DNA of 64,000 nt from Marinobacter sp. F3R11 (GCF_003318275.1 NZ_QOCH01000010.1:62001-126000); one strand, 5' to 3'. Shown: positions 1 through 9,041, numbered from the stretch's first letter. Made by a program: numbers and translations. The notes: a model not told the origin generated them from the letters alone.

Positions 1-267
1 TGTATTCTGAAAGTGGCGCTCTACGCCTTTTCGCTTGATGCGAATTTCTCGCATGGCTTCAAAATAGCGGTTCTGCTCGTTGTTGCTGCGGGCATTATTT
101 GCCAGCTCAAACAACGAATCATCAACGGCATCAAATGCGCCCTGCAGCAGATCCCCAAGTCCGGCGACAACTGTATCGCGGATGCGGGTGACCTCCGCAG
201 GAACAGGTTTGTTGCTTCCCGCTTCCCTGTGTTCCCGGAGGTAATGTATGCCGGACTGCTTGTTCAT
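1..267 (-). CDS. DUF1631 family protein, N-terminal part (cut by window edge)
   Basis: Only the first 89 codons are present; the gene runs off the left edge. Translation starts MNKQSGIHYLREHREAG and continues with a DDSLFELANNA stretch and an YFEAMREIRIKRKG stretch, which match my memory of the N-terminus of DUF1631 proteins of pseudomonads and Marinobacter. The ATG at 267 follows an AGGAG ribosome site (about 272-278 read on the minus strand). The function of DUF1631 is not established; no catalytic motif is visible in this part. The family assignment is by recall, not by search. Confidence 0.7.
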   Translation of the reverse strand, partial: MNKQSGIHYLREHREAGSNKPVPAEVTRIRDTVVAGLGDLLQGAFDAVDDSLFELANNARSNNEQNRYFEAMREIRIKRKGVERHFQNT

Positions 268-391
268 GGCCGACTCCTGTTAACGGCTCAACCGGGTACA
301 TGACCGAGCTAAAATGTCTGTTTACGATTATATATTAAATTTACCGCATTTTTGATCCCGTTAACATGATTAAAAATCAGGTTAGATGTCA

Positions 392-428
392 ATTCAAAAA
401 TAAAGGGTGCTCCCTGAGAGCACCCTTT
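392..428 (-). terminator. Rho-independent terminator of the Yip1 gene
   Basis: A perfect 11-bp stem (AAAGGGTGCTC at 402-412, GAGCACCCTTT at 418-428) with a 5-nt loop. Read on the minus strand it is followed by a T-rich run (TATTTTTG), as expected for a terminator downstream of the minus-strand gene that ends at 465. Confidence 0.75.
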
Positions 429-464
429 GCCCATTCACTAACATTAAATACCGGCGACTGGTCT

Positions 465-1067
465 TTATGAGACATAAACCGGGCCGACGCCCATGCTCCA
501 GATCACTACGCTCATGGCAAGAAGGGCGACAAACATCACCAGGCCGACAGTAAGGACTGCTGAGGCAAACATGAATCCACGATCTTCTGGAATTTTCATC
601 AGGATGGGCAGGCCTTCATAAAGCAGGTATACCGCATAAGCAATGGCGACCAGCCCTGCCAGCATGTTCACCCATATATTGGGATAAACGGCAATCACTC
701 CGATCAGGAAGATAGGGGTGGCGGTATAGGCGGCCATTGTAACGCCTCGTGGCGTACGTTCTACTGCGTCATAAGTTGCTGCAAAGAAATCGATGAACTT
801 GCCGAGAATGAATATGCCGGCCAGCATCGCGGCATAAAACAATACTGACAGACTTAGTGCGCTGCTTACGGAGAGGCGTGTGACCTGGCCATCACCTATT
901 TGCCAGCCTACCTGGCTGGTCCCAATGAAACCGGCCAGAGCGGGAATCAGGGCGAGAAGTAATACGTGTCCTGTGTAGAGGCGGGTAACCGATTCGGATT
1001 CTTTCCGGATGGCTTCCCATTGTTGGTCGGGGTGGGTCAGAAGGCCAAAAGTATGCGTCAGGCTCAT
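465..1067 (-). CDS. Yip1 domain inner-membrane protein
   Basis: 200-residue membrane protein of the Yip1 family. The N-terminus has the family's cytoplasmic segment (MSLTHTFGLLTHPDQQW, then an IRKESES stretch), followed by about five hydrophobic segments, including HVLLLALIPALAGFIG and a last one ending in MSVVIW. Bacterial Yip1 proteins are widespread but have no settled role. I chose the ATG at 1067 because AAGGAG lies just upstream and the N-terminus aligns with the family; a longer frame to 1199 has no such support. It is followed by its own terminator. Confidence 0.8.
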   Translation of the reverse strand: MSLTHTFGLLTHPDQQWEAIRKESESVTRLYTGHVLLLALIPALAGFIGTSQVGWQIGDGQVTRLSVSSALSLSVLFYAAMLAGIFILGKFIDFFAATYDAVERTPRGVTMAAYTATPIFLIGVIAVYPNIWVNMLAGLVAIAYAVYLLYEGLPILMKIPEDRGFMFASAVLTVGLVMFVALLAMSVVIWSMGVGPVYVS

Positions 1068-1217
1068 GGGTAAACTCCTTGCGATTATTATTGTTTCGCA
1101 CTCTACCCAAGTGTTGGTGGTAGATTGATATGCGTCAAGGAGCTGGTTAAATTTTGATCTTTCAAGAGAGCGTTCCTCTATAACCGGAACGTCTATCAAA
1201 AAATATAACGGGCGGCC

Positions 1218-2501
1218 TCAGGTGATAGTTAGCGCTCGTTTTTTACGCTTTTTGGGGTGGACTATCGCTGCTTTCACAACGTTGTCCTTGATCTGGAGGA
1301 CCTCGACCCTGTGGCCATCTACCTTCAGGCAGACGTTGGTATCCGGAATGTTTTCAAGGGTTTCGGTGATCAGGCCGTTTAGGGTTTTCGGTCCGTCTGT
1401 AGGCAATTTCCAGCCCAGGGTCTTGTTGATGGTGCGTACAGAAGCTGTACCGTCAATAATGAAGGTGTTGTCTTCCTGCGGAATGATGTCCGGGCTGGTG
1501 TCCGCGTAGTCCGTTGTAAATTCGCCGACAATCTCCTCGAGAATGTCTTCCAGTGTGGCGAGTCCAAGTACATCGCCATATTCATCTACCACAATGCCAA
1601 AGCGGCGCTTCCCTTTCTGGAAGTTGATGAGCTGAGTGTTCAGCGGGGTGCTTTCGGGAACAAAGTAAGGTTCCTGGCAAAGCTGAAGAATCATACTTTT
1701 GTTGATTTCTTCCTGTTGCAGCAGCTTGGTTGCGCTGCGCAGGTGGAGGATCCCCTGAATGTTATTGATGTCACCCTTGAATACCGGCAGGCGCGTGTGC
1801 TGGCTGTTTCTCAGTTGGCGTAAAATGGTGTCAGTATCATCGTCCAGATCAATGCCGGCCACTTCGTTGCGCGGCACCATGATGTCATTCACTGTCACCT
1901 TCTCCAGGTCCAGGATGCTGACAAGCATATCTTTGTGCTTTGTCGGGATGAGGGCACCGGCTTCATTTACCAGAGTTCTGAGCTCTTCTCGGCTGAGGTG
2001 TTCCGTAGCGGCATCGTCAGGCGAGATTCTCAGAATCCTGAGAATGGCGCCGGTAAACAGATTTACTGCCCATACGATGGGGTAAAGCACTTTCAGTAAA
2101 GGGCCCAGTATGTAGCTTGCAGGGAATGCAATTTTTTCCGGGAACAGGGCGGCCAGAGTTTTGGGTGTGACTTCTGCAAAAATCAGGATGACGATGGTCA
2201 GCAGGAGTGTGGCAACTGCAATGCCGGCGTCGCCCCATATGCGGATAGCGATAACCGTAGCGATAGACGAGGCAAGTATATTGACGAAATTGTTGCCGAT
2301 GAGAATGATGCCGATCAGCTGGTCGGTGCGCTGTAGCAACCCTTGTGCTCGTTTTGCGCCCTTATGCCCGGTTTTCGCCATGTGTTTGAGGCGATACCGG
2401 TTGAGTGACATCATCCCGGTTTCGGAGCTGGAAAAAAAAGCCGAAAGCATGATTAGCCCGACGAGAATAATCGACAGCGCAGTAAGCGATGTACTGTCCA
2501 A
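1218..2501 (-). CDS. corB: CorB/CNNM-type transporter (DUF21 + CBS pair + CorC_HlyC)
   Basis: 427-residue inner-membrane protein. Residues about 1-180 form the DUF21 membrane domain with the SSSETGMMSLN and EVTPKTLAALFPEK motifs. Two CBS domains follow (VNDIMVPRNEVAGID, then a FGIVVDEYGDVLGLATLED stretch), and the C-terminal CorC_HlyC domain is at about 340-420. Relatives (YfjD/CorB, CNNM) are linked to Mg2+ or Co2+ handling; the transported ion cannot be read from sequence. The start appears to be TTG at 2501, with AAGGA about 11 nt upstream. It lies 82 bp downstream of the YpjD-type gene on the same strand, so co-transcription is likely. Confidence 0.88.
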   Translation of the reverse strand: MDSTSLTALSIILVGLIMLSAFFSSSETGMMSLNRYRLKHMAKTGHKGAKRAQGLLQRTDQLIGIILIGNNFVNILASSIATVIAIRIWGDAGIAVATLLLTIVILIFAEVTPKTLAALFPEKIAFPASYILGPLLKVLYPIVWAVNLFTGAILRILRISPDDAATEHLSREELRTLVNEAGALIPTKHKDMLVSILDLEKVTVNDIMVPRNEVAGIDLDDDTDTILRQLRNSQHTRLPVFKGDINNIQGILHLRSATKLLQQEEINKSMILQLCQEPYFVPESTPLNTQLINFQKGKRRFGIVVDEYGDVLGLATLEDILEEIVGEFTTDYADTSPDIIPQEDNTFIIDGTASVRTINKTLGWKLPTDGPKTLNGLITETLENIPDTNVCLKVDGHRVEVLQIKDNVVKAAIVHPKKRKKRALTIT

Positions 2502-2583
2502 ACCAGAGGCGTCCTTATGTTGCTGGCAATGAGCGAAAATAGGTTGTGATTGTATCTGGTGTCAAGTGGTTATGGGCGGCAGA

Positions 2584-3390
2584 TCAGCCGCCCTTCCGGA
2601 AAACCAGTTCCAGAGCGAACTTGCTGCCGTAAAAGGCCACCATAAGGAGTGCGCAGCCGGCCAGTGTCCAGCGGCTGGCGGTAATGCCGCGCCAGCCTTT
2701 TGTGTAGCGGCCGACGAGCAGGCCGACAAAAACCAGGAGAGATAGCAGAGAAAACAGAGTCTTATGGGCCAGATTCTGAGCAAACAGGTTCTCTATGAAA
2801 ATGGCGCCCGTCACAATGGCAAGAATGAGCATTACGACGCCAGCCCACACCATTTCAAAAAGCAGGGATTCCATCGTCTGTAGTGGTGGCAGATTGCGCA
2901 CCAGGGGGCTGTTGTAGTTTCGCTTTAGTTGGCGGTTTTGCAGATAAAGCAGAGTTGCCTGTATGGCCGCAAGAGAAAACAGGCTGTAGGCTGTAACCGA
3001 GAGCGCGATGTGAGAAAGTAAGCCGTAGCTTTCGCCGGAAACAAGGCGTGATGGTGTGTGGGCGGTTAATGCCATGATTATTGTGAATGCCGCCAGTGGA
3101 TAGGCGCCCAGAAAAAGGCTTTGAACCGGCTTTTTCAGGTTCAGGCCCAATAGAAGGAAAACGATCAGCCAGGAAATCAGGGCTGTGCTTTTAAACAGGC
3201 TGAAGTCTATGCCGCCATCGTGTTGAATGGTTTGGGCGATCAAAAGTCCGTGCGCAGTAAGCGCCAGCATTCCGATAAGGGTGGTGATCGCAATGTTGCT
3301 GTGCACACGTCCACGAAAGTGAAGTGCTTGTAGAGCGGTGCCTACGCTATACAGAAAAAGAGAGGTGACCGCGAGAATCAGCGTTCCCAT
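2584..3390 (-). CDS. ypjD: YpjD-type inner-membrane protein (CcsA/cytochrome c assembly family)
   Basis: 268-residue protein with about eight hydrophobic segments and the cytochrome c assembly (CcsA-like) fold signature, including a SYGLLSHIALSVTAYSLFS stretch. It matches the YpjD family that sits divergently next to ffh in gammaproteobacteria. No cytochrome c maturation partners are nearby, so a direct haem role is not implied. I chose ATG 3390 because AAGGAAG precedes it; an upstream GTG at 3408 has no ribosome site. It shares the 3391-3571 region with ffh, transcribed the other way. Confidence 0.82.
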   Translation of the reverse strand: MGTLILAVTSLFLYSVGTALQALHFRGRVHSNIAITTLIGMLALTAHGLLIAQTIQHDGGIDFSLFKSTALISWLIVFLLLGLNLKKPVQSLFLGAYPLAAFTIIMALTAHTPSRLVSGESYGLLSHIALSVTAYSLFSLAAIQATLLYLQNRQLKRNYNSPLVRNLPPLQTMESLLFEMVWAGVVMLILAIVTGAIFIENLFAQNLAHKTLFSLLSLLVFVGLLVGRYTKGWRGITASRWTLAGCALLMVAFYGSKFALELVFRKGG

Positions 3391-3444
3391 GACTTCCTTA
3401 TTAACCACTTAGCTGACTGGGAATCGGCAGGCATTGCTGCCGAT

Positions 3445-3486
3445 TTGACCGGGTTGGTCGTTTCACGACGATAGTCTGGTTATAAT
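3445..3486 (+). promoter_or_regulatory. Possible ffh promoter region
   Basis: A perfect TATAAT lies at 3481-3486, 86 bp before the ffh ATG, in the ypjD/ffh divergent region. The best upstream hexamer, TTGACC at 3445-3450, is 30 bp away, too far to pair normally, so only the -10 is well supported. Confidence 0.4.
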
Positions 3487-3571
3487 GTCGCGATTATGCA
3501 ACAGGAATCAAGGAGCCAGAGCTGGCTCTGCGGTTTATGCACTCAATTTATCCGGGGTACGGAAGAGCCAC

Positions 3572-4957
3572 ATGTTTGAAAACCTCCAAGACCGACTTTC
3601 CGGTAGCCTGCGCAAGATTTCCGGTCAGGCGCGGCTAACCGATGACAATATAAAGGATACCCTCCGTGAAGTGCGTATGGCACTGCTGGAGGCAGACGTT
3701 GCGTTGCCGGTAGTGAAGGACTTTGTAGAAGGTGTCCGTCAGCGTGCTATAGGTCAGGAAGTCCAGCGCAGCCTTACCCCCGGCCAGGTGTTTGTAAAGA
3801 TTGTTCAGCAAGAGCTGGAGCGAGTGATGGGGGAGGGGAATGAAACCCTCAACCTTGCCGTTCAGCCACCCGCTGTAATTATGATGGCGGGTCTTCAGGG
3901 GGCGGGTAAAACGACTACGGTTGCAAAGCTGTCCCGCTTTCTGAAAGAACGGCAGAAAAAAACGGTTCTGGTGGTCAGTGCTGATGTATACAGGCCTGCT
4001 GCTATCAAGCAGTTGGAAACTCTGGCGTCTGAAGTCGGCGTTGAGTTTTTCCCGAGTACCGCTGATCAGGATCCGGTTGCCATTGCTGAAGGTGCGGTTG
4101 CTGCCGCTCGCAAGAAACACATCGATGTTGTGATTCTTGATACTGCGGGCCGCTTGCACGTTGATGAGCAGATGATGGGTGAGATCGGGCGGCTGCACAA
4201 AGCGGTTAACCCGGTTGAGACCCTCTTTGTTGTTGATGCCATGACCGGGCAGGATGCTGCAAACACCGCCAAGGCATTTAACGATGCCTTGCCGCTGACC
4301 GGTGTGGTACTGACAAAGACAGACGGTGATGCCCGTGGTGGTGCGGCGCTCTCAGTGCGCCATATAACGGGTAAGCCTATCAAGTTTCTCGGGGTCGGCG
4401 AAAAGACTGATGCTCTTGAGCCGTTTCACCCGGACCGGGTCGCATCCCGTATTCTTGGCATGGGCGACGTGCTGTCTCTGATCGAGGAGGCAGAGCGCAA
4501 GCTGGATCAAAAGAAGGCACAGAAACTCACCAGAAAGATCAAAAAAGGCAAAAGCTTTGATCTTGAGGACTTCCGTGACCAGCTTCAGCAAATGAAAAAC
4601 ATGGGGGGAATTGGCGGCCTGATGGATAAGTTGCCTGGAATGGGGCAAATGGCCCAGGTAGCGCAACAGCAGGTTAACGATAAATCCATGGGGCAGTTGG
4701 AAGCGATCATCTGTTCGATGACTGCTAAAGAGCGTCGTCACCCGGATGTTATCAATAATTCCCGTAAGCGCCGTATTGCCGCTGGTTCAGGAACCCAGAT
4801 ACAGGATGTGAATCGTCTGCTCAAGCAGCACAAGCAAATGCAGAAAATGATGAAGAAGTTCAGCAAAAAGGGTGGAATGGCGAATATGATGCGCGGCCTG
4901 GGTGGTATGATGCCGCCGGGCGGTGGCGGAGGAATGCCTCCTTTTGGCCGTATGTAA
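3572..4957 (+). CDS. ffh: Signal recognition particle protein Ffh (SRP54)
   Basis: 461-residue GTPase that binds 4.5S RNA and signal sequences of nascent membrane proteins, then docks on FtsY. The N domain starts MFENLQDRLSGSLRKISG. The G domain has GLQGAGKTTT (P-loop), DTAGRLHVD and TKTDGDARGGAAL. The C-terminal M domain is methionine- and glycine-rich (MMPPGGGGGMPPFGRM at the end). Start at ATG 3572 gives the family N-terminus; the frame is open 29 codons further upstream but that part is not conserved. It precedes the rpsP operon, as in Pseudomonas. Confidence 0.97.
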   Translation: MFENLQDRLSGSLRKISGQARLTDDNIKDTLREVRMALLEADVALPVVKDFVEGVRQRAIGQEVQRSLTPGQVFVKIVQQELERVMGEGNETLNLAVQPPAVIMMAGLQGAGKTTTVAKLSRFLKERQKKTVLVVSADVYRPAAIKQLETLASEVGVEFFPSTADQDPVAIAEGAVAAARKKHIDVVILDTAGRLHVDEQMMGEIGRLHKAVNPVETLFVVDAMTGQDAANTAKAFNDALPLTGVVLTKTDGDARGGAALSVRHITGKPIKFLGVGEKTDALEPFHPDRVASRILGMGDVLSLIEEAERKLDQKKAQKLTRKIKKGKSFDLEDFRDQLQQMKNMGGIGGLMDKLPGMGQMAQVAQQQVNDKSMGQLEAIICSMTAKERRHPDVINNSRKRRIAAGSGTQIQDVNRLLKQHKQMQKMMKKFSKKGGMANMMRGLGGMMPPGGGGGMPPFGRM

Positions 4958-4998
4958 AAAGCCTTATGTGGAAAACCTGGAAACAGTGTGTTTGCCTG

Positions 4999-5027
4999 TT
5001 TTCATTGGCGCATTTTTAGCATAGAAT
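4999..5027 (+). promoter_or_regulatory. Promoter of the rpsP-rimM-trmD-rplS operon
   Basis: TTTTCA (4999-5004) and TAGAAT (5022-5027) are separated by 17 bp, a good sigma-70 match, in the 164-bp gap between ffh and rpsP. Inferred leader is about 90 nt. Confidence 0.55.
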
Positions 5028-5121
5028 AGCGCCCCTTTCGAGTATGGGTCTCCGCGTCAGCCATTATTATGGCAAGCGTGAAACGTACAAAGTTCGTATA
5101 ACAGAACAGGATATTGGTTAA

Positions 5122-5361
5122 ATGGTAACAATCCGTTTGGCTCGTGGCGGTTCCAAGAAGCGCCCGTTCTATCATCTGACAGTAACTGACAGTCGCAGAG
5201 CACGTGACGGCGCCTTCATTGAGCGTGTTGGTTTTTTCAATCCGATTGCCCGCGGTCAGGAAGAGCGCCTTCGTGTTGATCGCGATCGTGTGAATTTCTG
5301 GATTGGTCAGGGTGCACAAACCAGCGACCGCGTTGCGCAATTGCTCAAGGCTGCTGTGTAA
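5122..5361 (+). CDS. rpsP: 30S ribosomal protein S16
   Basis: 79-residue ribosomal protein needed for 30S assembly. The N-terminus [19 protein letters not shown] and the following [17 protein letters not shown] stretch are characteristic of S16, and the length is normal. First gene of the rpsP-rimM-trmD-rplS operon; rimM follows 25 bp later. Confidence 0.97.
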   Translation: MVTIRLARGGSKKRPFYHLTVTDSRRARDGAFIERVGFFNPIARGQEERLRVDRDRVNFWIGQGAQTSDRVAQLLKAAV

Positions 5362-5386
5362 GTTTGCTGACCACCGGGGTTGTTGT

Positions 5387-5914
5387 ATGACGCAGAATTC
5401 GCAGGAAACTGTGATCGGTCGGATTACCTCGGTATTTGGGGTTAAAGGGTGGCTTAAGGTTTTTTCGTTCACCGACCCCAGAGAAGGAATACTTAACTAT
5501 ACCGACTGGATTCTTGATCTTGACGGTAAGCGTATTCCTGCAAAGCTTGAGGAAGGTCGTCGCCAGGGGCAGGCGATCGTTGTCAGGCTTAAAGGTATTA
5601 GTGATCGTGAGGTGGCCCGCACTTATTGTGGGGCTGAAATCAGGGTTCCGACTGCTGAGTTGCCCGAACTCCCTGAAGGGGAGTATTACTGGCGTCAGTT
5701 GCAGGGTCTTGATGTGTTCACGGTTGAAGGTGAGTGCTTTGGTCGAGTAGATCACCTGATAGAGACCGGCTCCAATGATGTTCTGGTGGTGCATGCAACA
5801 GCAGGCTCCATTGATCAGCGTGAACGCCTGATTCCTTATCTCCCTGACCAGGTTGTCCGGGAGGTTAATCTGTCAGAGCAGAAGCTGATTGTAGACTGGG
5901 ATCCGGAGTTCTGA
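5387..5914 (+). CDS. rimM: Ribosome maturation factor RimM
   Basis: 175 residues. It binds S19 and assists maturation of the 30S head. The N-terminal RimM domain has ETVIGRITSVFGVKGWLKV, and the C-terminal PRC-barrel begins near YYWRQLQGLDV and contains GSNDVLVV and RLIPYLPDQVV. The ATG at 5387 gives the normal length; the open frame extends upstream over rpsP but is not conserved there. trmD starts 3 bp after the stop, so translation is probably coupled. Confidence 0.95.
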   Translation: MTQNSQETVIGRITSVFGVKGWLKVFSFTDPREGILNYTDWILDLDGKRIPAKLEEGRRQGQAIVVRLKGISDREVARTYCGAEIRVPTAELPELPEGEYYWRQLQGLDVFTVEGECFGRVDHLIETGSNDVLVVHATAGSIDQRERLIPYLPDQVVREVNLSEQKLIVDWDPEF

Positions 5915-5917
5915 CGG

Positions 5918-6676
5918 GTGTGGATTGGCGCAGTCAGTCTGTTCCCTGAGATGTTTCAGGCGGTAACGGATTACGGGATAACGAGCAGGGCAGTACGTGA
6001 TGGTCTTTTGACCGTTCGCTGCTGGAATCCCCGCGAGTTTACTCACGATCGTCATCGTACCGTCGATGACCGGCCCTACGGTGGTGGCCCCGGAATGCTG
6101 ATGAAGATTCAGCCTCTCAGGGATGCCATTCACGCAGCGAAGGAAGCTGCACCCGGAAAAGCTTGCGTGGTATATCTTTCGCCTCAGGGTGAAACGCTGA
6201 ATCAGGCTGTTGTTGAGTCGCTTGCTGCAGAAGAACGTTTGATTCTGGTGGCAGGGCGTTATGAAGGTGTTGATGAGCGCCTTATAGCAGCAGAGGTCGA
6301 CCGGGAAATATCACTGGGAGACTTTGTACTCTCCGGTGGCGAACTGGCGGCTATGGCTGTCATTGACTCGGTTACACGCCTCATCCCCGGAGCGCTGGGT
6401 CATGCGCAGTCAGCAGAACAGGATTCGTTTGCTGACGGGTTGCTGGATTGTCCGCACTATACCCGGCCCGAAGTTTACGAAGGCCAGGCTGTGCCGGATA
6501 TTTTGTTGGGCGGTCACCATGATCAGATCCGGCGTTGGCGGCTAAAGCAGTCGCTGAGGCGAACCCGGGAGCGACGCCCCGACCTGCTGGAAAAGCGGGT
6601 GCTTACGGATGAAGAGCGTAAGCTTCTGGGAGAAATTTTAAACGAACCGTGTGCCTCTGAATCATCAGGGCATTAA
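5918..6676 (+). CDS. trmD: tRNA (guanine-N1)-methyltransferase TrmD
   Basis: 252-residue SPOUT methyltransferase that makes m1G37 in tRNA and so prevents frameshifting. Motifs include SLFPEMFQ, the [14 protein letters not shown] stretch, the knot region [13 protein letters not shown] and [15 protein letters not shown], and the HYTRPEV stretch. Start is GTG at 5918, fixed by the conserved [14 protein letters not shown]-terminus and by the 3-bp gap to rimM. It ends shortly before the rplS start. Confidence 0.97.
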   Translation: MWIGAVSLFPEMFQAVTDYGITSRAVRDGLLTVRCWNPREFTHDRHRTVDDRPYGGGPGMLMKIQPLRDAIHAAKEAAPGKACVVYLSPQGETLNQAVVESLAAEERLILVAGRYEGVDERLIAAEVDREISLGDFVLSGGELAAMAVIDSVTRLIPGALGHAQSAEQDSFADGLLDCPHYTRPEVYEGQAVPDILLGGHHDQIRRWRLKQSLRRTRERRPDLLEKRVLTDEERKLLGEILNEPCASESSGH

Positions 6677-6701
6677 AAGATTGGGTATCAGGAGCATTAC
6701 G

Positions 6702-7058
6702 ATGAGCGGCAAGAACAACATCATCAATCAACTCGAAGCAGAACAGATGACCAAGGAAATTCCCGCGTTTGCGCCGGGTGATACCGTGGTTATTCAGGTT
6801 CGTGTAACTGAAGGCAACCGTGAGCGTCTGCAGGCGTTTGAAGGCGTTGTTATCGGAAAGCGTAACCGTGGCATGAACTCCTCTTTCACCGTACGGAAAA
6901 TTTCATACGGCGTGGGTGTTGAGCGTACTTTCCAGACCTTCTCCAAGCTGATCGACAGCATTTCAGTGAAGCGTCGCGGCGACGTGCGTCAAGCCAAGCT
7001 TTACTACTTGCGTGATCTTTCTGGTAAGGCTGCGCGTATCAAGGAAAAGCTGGGCTGA
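6702..7058 (+). CDS. rplS: 50S ribosomal protein L19
   Basis: 118-residue protein at the 30S-50S interface. The start [16 protein letters not shown] and the [19 protein letters not shown] and VERTFQTFS motifs identify L19. ATG 6702 is preceded by AGGAG. It is the last gene of the operon and is followed by a strong terminator at 7088-7114. Confidence 0.97.
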   Translation: MSGKNNIINQLEAEQMTKEIPAFAPGDTVVIQVRVTEGNRERLQAFEGVVIGKRNRGMNSSFTVRKISYGVGVERTFQTFSKLIDSISVKRRGDVRQAKLYYLRDLSGKAARIKEKLG

Positions 7059-7087
7059 TCGGCTGTGTGCTGAACAACCTCGCAGTG

Positions 7088-7114
7088 AAAGGCAGCCTAA
7101 GGGCTGCCTTTTTT
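7088..7114 (+). terminator. Terminator of the rpsP-rplS operon
   Basis: GGCAGCC (7091-7097), 4-nt loop, GGCTGCC (7102-7108), then six T; the flanking AAA extends the stem into the T run. A textbook intrinsic terminator 29 bp after rplS. Confidence 0.9.
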
Positions 7115-7150
7115 GTTTCTGTCGAGTGAGAATGCAATGTTACGGATAGA

Positions 7151-8071
7151 GTGTCAGAGGGCGAGGGTGTGAGACCAGAGGATGAAGCGGTAATTGCCCG
7201 GTTTGTTGATGCTGTCTGGCTGGAGGATGGTCTGGGTGAGAAAACCCGTCAGGCGTATCGCAGCGACTTACAGCGCCTTGCAGTCTGGCTGGAGAATCAG
7301 CCGGGGCAGCCATTGCTGACAGAGGCTCGCAGGACCGATCTGCTGGCCTGGACGGCCAGCGGTCTTGCGGAAGGCATAAAGACATCTACAGCGGCTCGTC
7401 GGCTTTCGGGTGTTCGCCGGTGCTACCGGTTCATGCTTCGGGAAGGGTTGATCGCTGAAGATCCCACTCTGCGTATAGATAGTCCCCGGTTACCGCGCCG
7501 GCTCCCGGATTCCCTGACTGAGGAGGAAGTTGATGCGCTTCTGTCTGAGCCGGATCCTGGCTTGCCGATTGAACTGCGGGACAAGGCTATGCTGGAGATC
7601 CTCTATGGCTGTGGTTTGCGGGTATCGGAGCTGACGGGGTTGCGTGTTGATCAGGTTAATTTACGGCAGGGTGTTATACGCATTACCGGTAAAGGTGATA
7701 AAGAGCGTCTGGTACCCCTGGGTGAAGAAGCTGTGGACTGGCTTCTCCGGTATATGAAGGAGGGGCGCCCGGAGCTCCTCAAGGGGAAGGCCTGTGATGC
7801 ATTATTTCCTGGCAACCGGCCGGCAGCCATGACCCGACAGACGTTCTGGCATCGGGTGCGGCATTACGCCACCCGCACGGGTATTCTTAAACACCTGTCT
7901 CCTCATACGCTCCGTCATGCGTTTGCGACTCACTTGCTTAACCATGGTGCAGACCTGCGTGTTGTTCAGATGCTGCTTGGGCATTCCGATCTTTCGACAA
8001 CCCAGATATATACCCATGTTGCGCGCCAGCGCCTGCAGTCGTTGCATCAGGCCCATCATCCACGTGGTTGA
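7151..8071 (+). CDS. xerD: Site-specific tyrosine recombinase XerD
   Basis: 306-residue recombinase that, with XerC, resolves chromosome dimers at dif under FtsK control. The N-terminal SAM-like DNA-binding domain covers about 15-105. The catalytic domain has the R of GLRVSEL (about R157), K in TGKGDKERLVPLG, the HTLRHAFATHLL box, GHSDLSTTQ, and the tyrosine nucleophile in IYTHV (about Y287). Start is GTG at 7151. Its place before dsbC and hom matches Pseudomonas, and supports XerD rather than XerC. Confidence 0.94.
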   Translation: MSEGEGVRPEDEAVIARFVDAVWLEDGLGEKTRQAYRSDLQRLAVWLENQPGQPLLTEARRTDLLAWTASGLAEGIKTSTAARRLSGVRRCYRFMLREGLIAEDPTLRIDSPRLPRRLPDSLTEEEVDALLSEPDPGLPIELRDKAMLEILYGCGLRVSELTGLRVDQVNLRQGVIRITGKGDKERLVPLGEEAVDWLLRYMKEGRPELLKGKACDALFPGNRPAAMTRQTFWHRVRHYATRTGILKHLSPHTLRHAFATHLLNHGADLRVVQMLLGHSDLSTTQIYTHVARQRLQSLHQAHHPRG

Positions 8072-8101
8072 GTCTGTGATTTTTAGGTAAGGTAACGCTT
8101 T

Positions 8102-8128
8102 GAACTTTTGTGGCTGATGGGTGTCGCA
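8102..8128 (+). promoter_or_regulatory. Possible SigmaE-type promoter of dsbC
   Basis: GAACTT at 8102-8107, 16 bp, then TCGCA at 8124-8128. The -35 is perfect for SigmaE/AlgU; the -10 keeps only the leading TC. It lies 90 bp before dsbC, a gene that is SigmaE-controlled in E. coli. Weak evidence. Confidence 0.35.
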
Positions 8129-8217
8129 CGGTTTGATCTTGTTTCTCGTCCATGTCTTGTGTGAATACCTCCGCAAGCCATAAAAAAGTCTCCTGCTGAA
8201 AAGGTGTGTTTGCCAGA

Positions 8218-8949
8218 ATGAATGTAAAACGTTTTTTTATGGTCGCCATGATGGCTGCTGGTGTTCTGGGCTCGCCCTTCGGCGTAGCTGGTGATGTTGA
8301 AGATGCTATCCGGGATCGCCTCTCAACTGCTGTGCCGGGACTGAAAATATCGTCCGTGCGGGAGTCCGAAGCGCCTGGGCTTTATGAGGTTCAGAGCAGT
8401 AACGGAGATACAATTTATACAACGTCTGATGGCCAGTATCTGTTTACGGGTGATTTACTGAAAATTACCAGCACAGGCATTGCCAATGTGTCAGAAGAGG
8501 CCAGGGCCGGGGAGCGCCATCAGGCTCTGGAGAGTTATGGTGATAAAGGCATCATCAGTTATAAGGCCAGTGACGAGAAAACCGTGATTAGTGTGTTCAC
8601 AGACATTGATTGCCCATATTGCCGGAAACTTCATGATGAAGTGGCAGAGTTGAACGATTATGGCATTACTGTGAATTACTACGCTTATCCCCGCTCAGGT
8701 CCGGGTACTCCGTCGTTTATCAAGTACACATCCGTCTGGTGCGCCGAGGATCAGCACGCGGCAATGGATGCAGCCAAGTCTGGAAAGACAGTTGAAGCCG
8801 CTACCTGCGAAAATCCGGTCGGGGAACAGTTCGAACTCGGCCATCGTGTTGGCGTCACCGGTACGCCTGCGATTGTGCTGGAGGATGGCAATATCGTGCG
8901 CGGCTATGTGCCGGCGAAAAACCTGGCTCAAGGGCTTGGGCTGCTCTGA
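8218..8949 (+). CDS. dsbC: Thiol:disulfide interchange protein DsbC
   Basis: 243-residue periplasmic disulfide isomerase. A signal peptide (MNVKRFFMVAMMAAGVLG...) precedes the N-terminal dimerisation domain (about 25-95, including LKISSVRES and DGQYLFTGDLL). The thioredoxin fold has the CPYC active site in FTDIDCPYCRKLHDE and the cis-proline loop VTGTPAIVLEDG. ATG 8218 gives a clean signal peptide; a GTG four codons upstream (8206) is also possible and neither has an ideal ribosome site. It lies between xerD and hom, as in pseudomonads. Confidence 0.93.
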   Translation: MNVKRFFMVAMMAAGVLGSPFGVAGDVEDAIRDRLSTAVPGLKISSVRESEAPGLYEVQSSNGDTIYTTSDGQYLFTGDLLKITSTGIANVSEEARAGERHQALESYGDKGIISYKASDEKTVISVFTDIDCPYCRKLHDEVAELNDYGITVNYYAYPRSGPGTPSFIKYTSVWCAEDQHAAMDAAKSGKTVEAATCENPVGEQFELGHRVGVTGTPAIVLEDGNIVRGYVPAKNLAQGLGLL

Positions 8950-9002
8950 CAGGTTTGCTGCCTGGATGCGCCCGGGCAGGACTTCTTATATGACAAGCTT
9001 TC

Positions 9003-9041
9003 GGTTCAGGGCTTATTCAGTGAGCTCTGAACCGGTATACT
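9003..9041 (+). promoter_or_regulatory. Dyad and -10 element upstream of hom
   Basis: An inverted repeat (GGTTCAGGGCT at 9003-9013, AGCTCTGAACC at 9023-9033, one G-T pair, 9-nt loop) abuts a good -10, TATACT, at 9036-9041. There is no T run, so it is not a normal terminator. It could be an operator over the hom promoter or a stabilising dsbC 3' hairpin. Confidence 0.45.
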
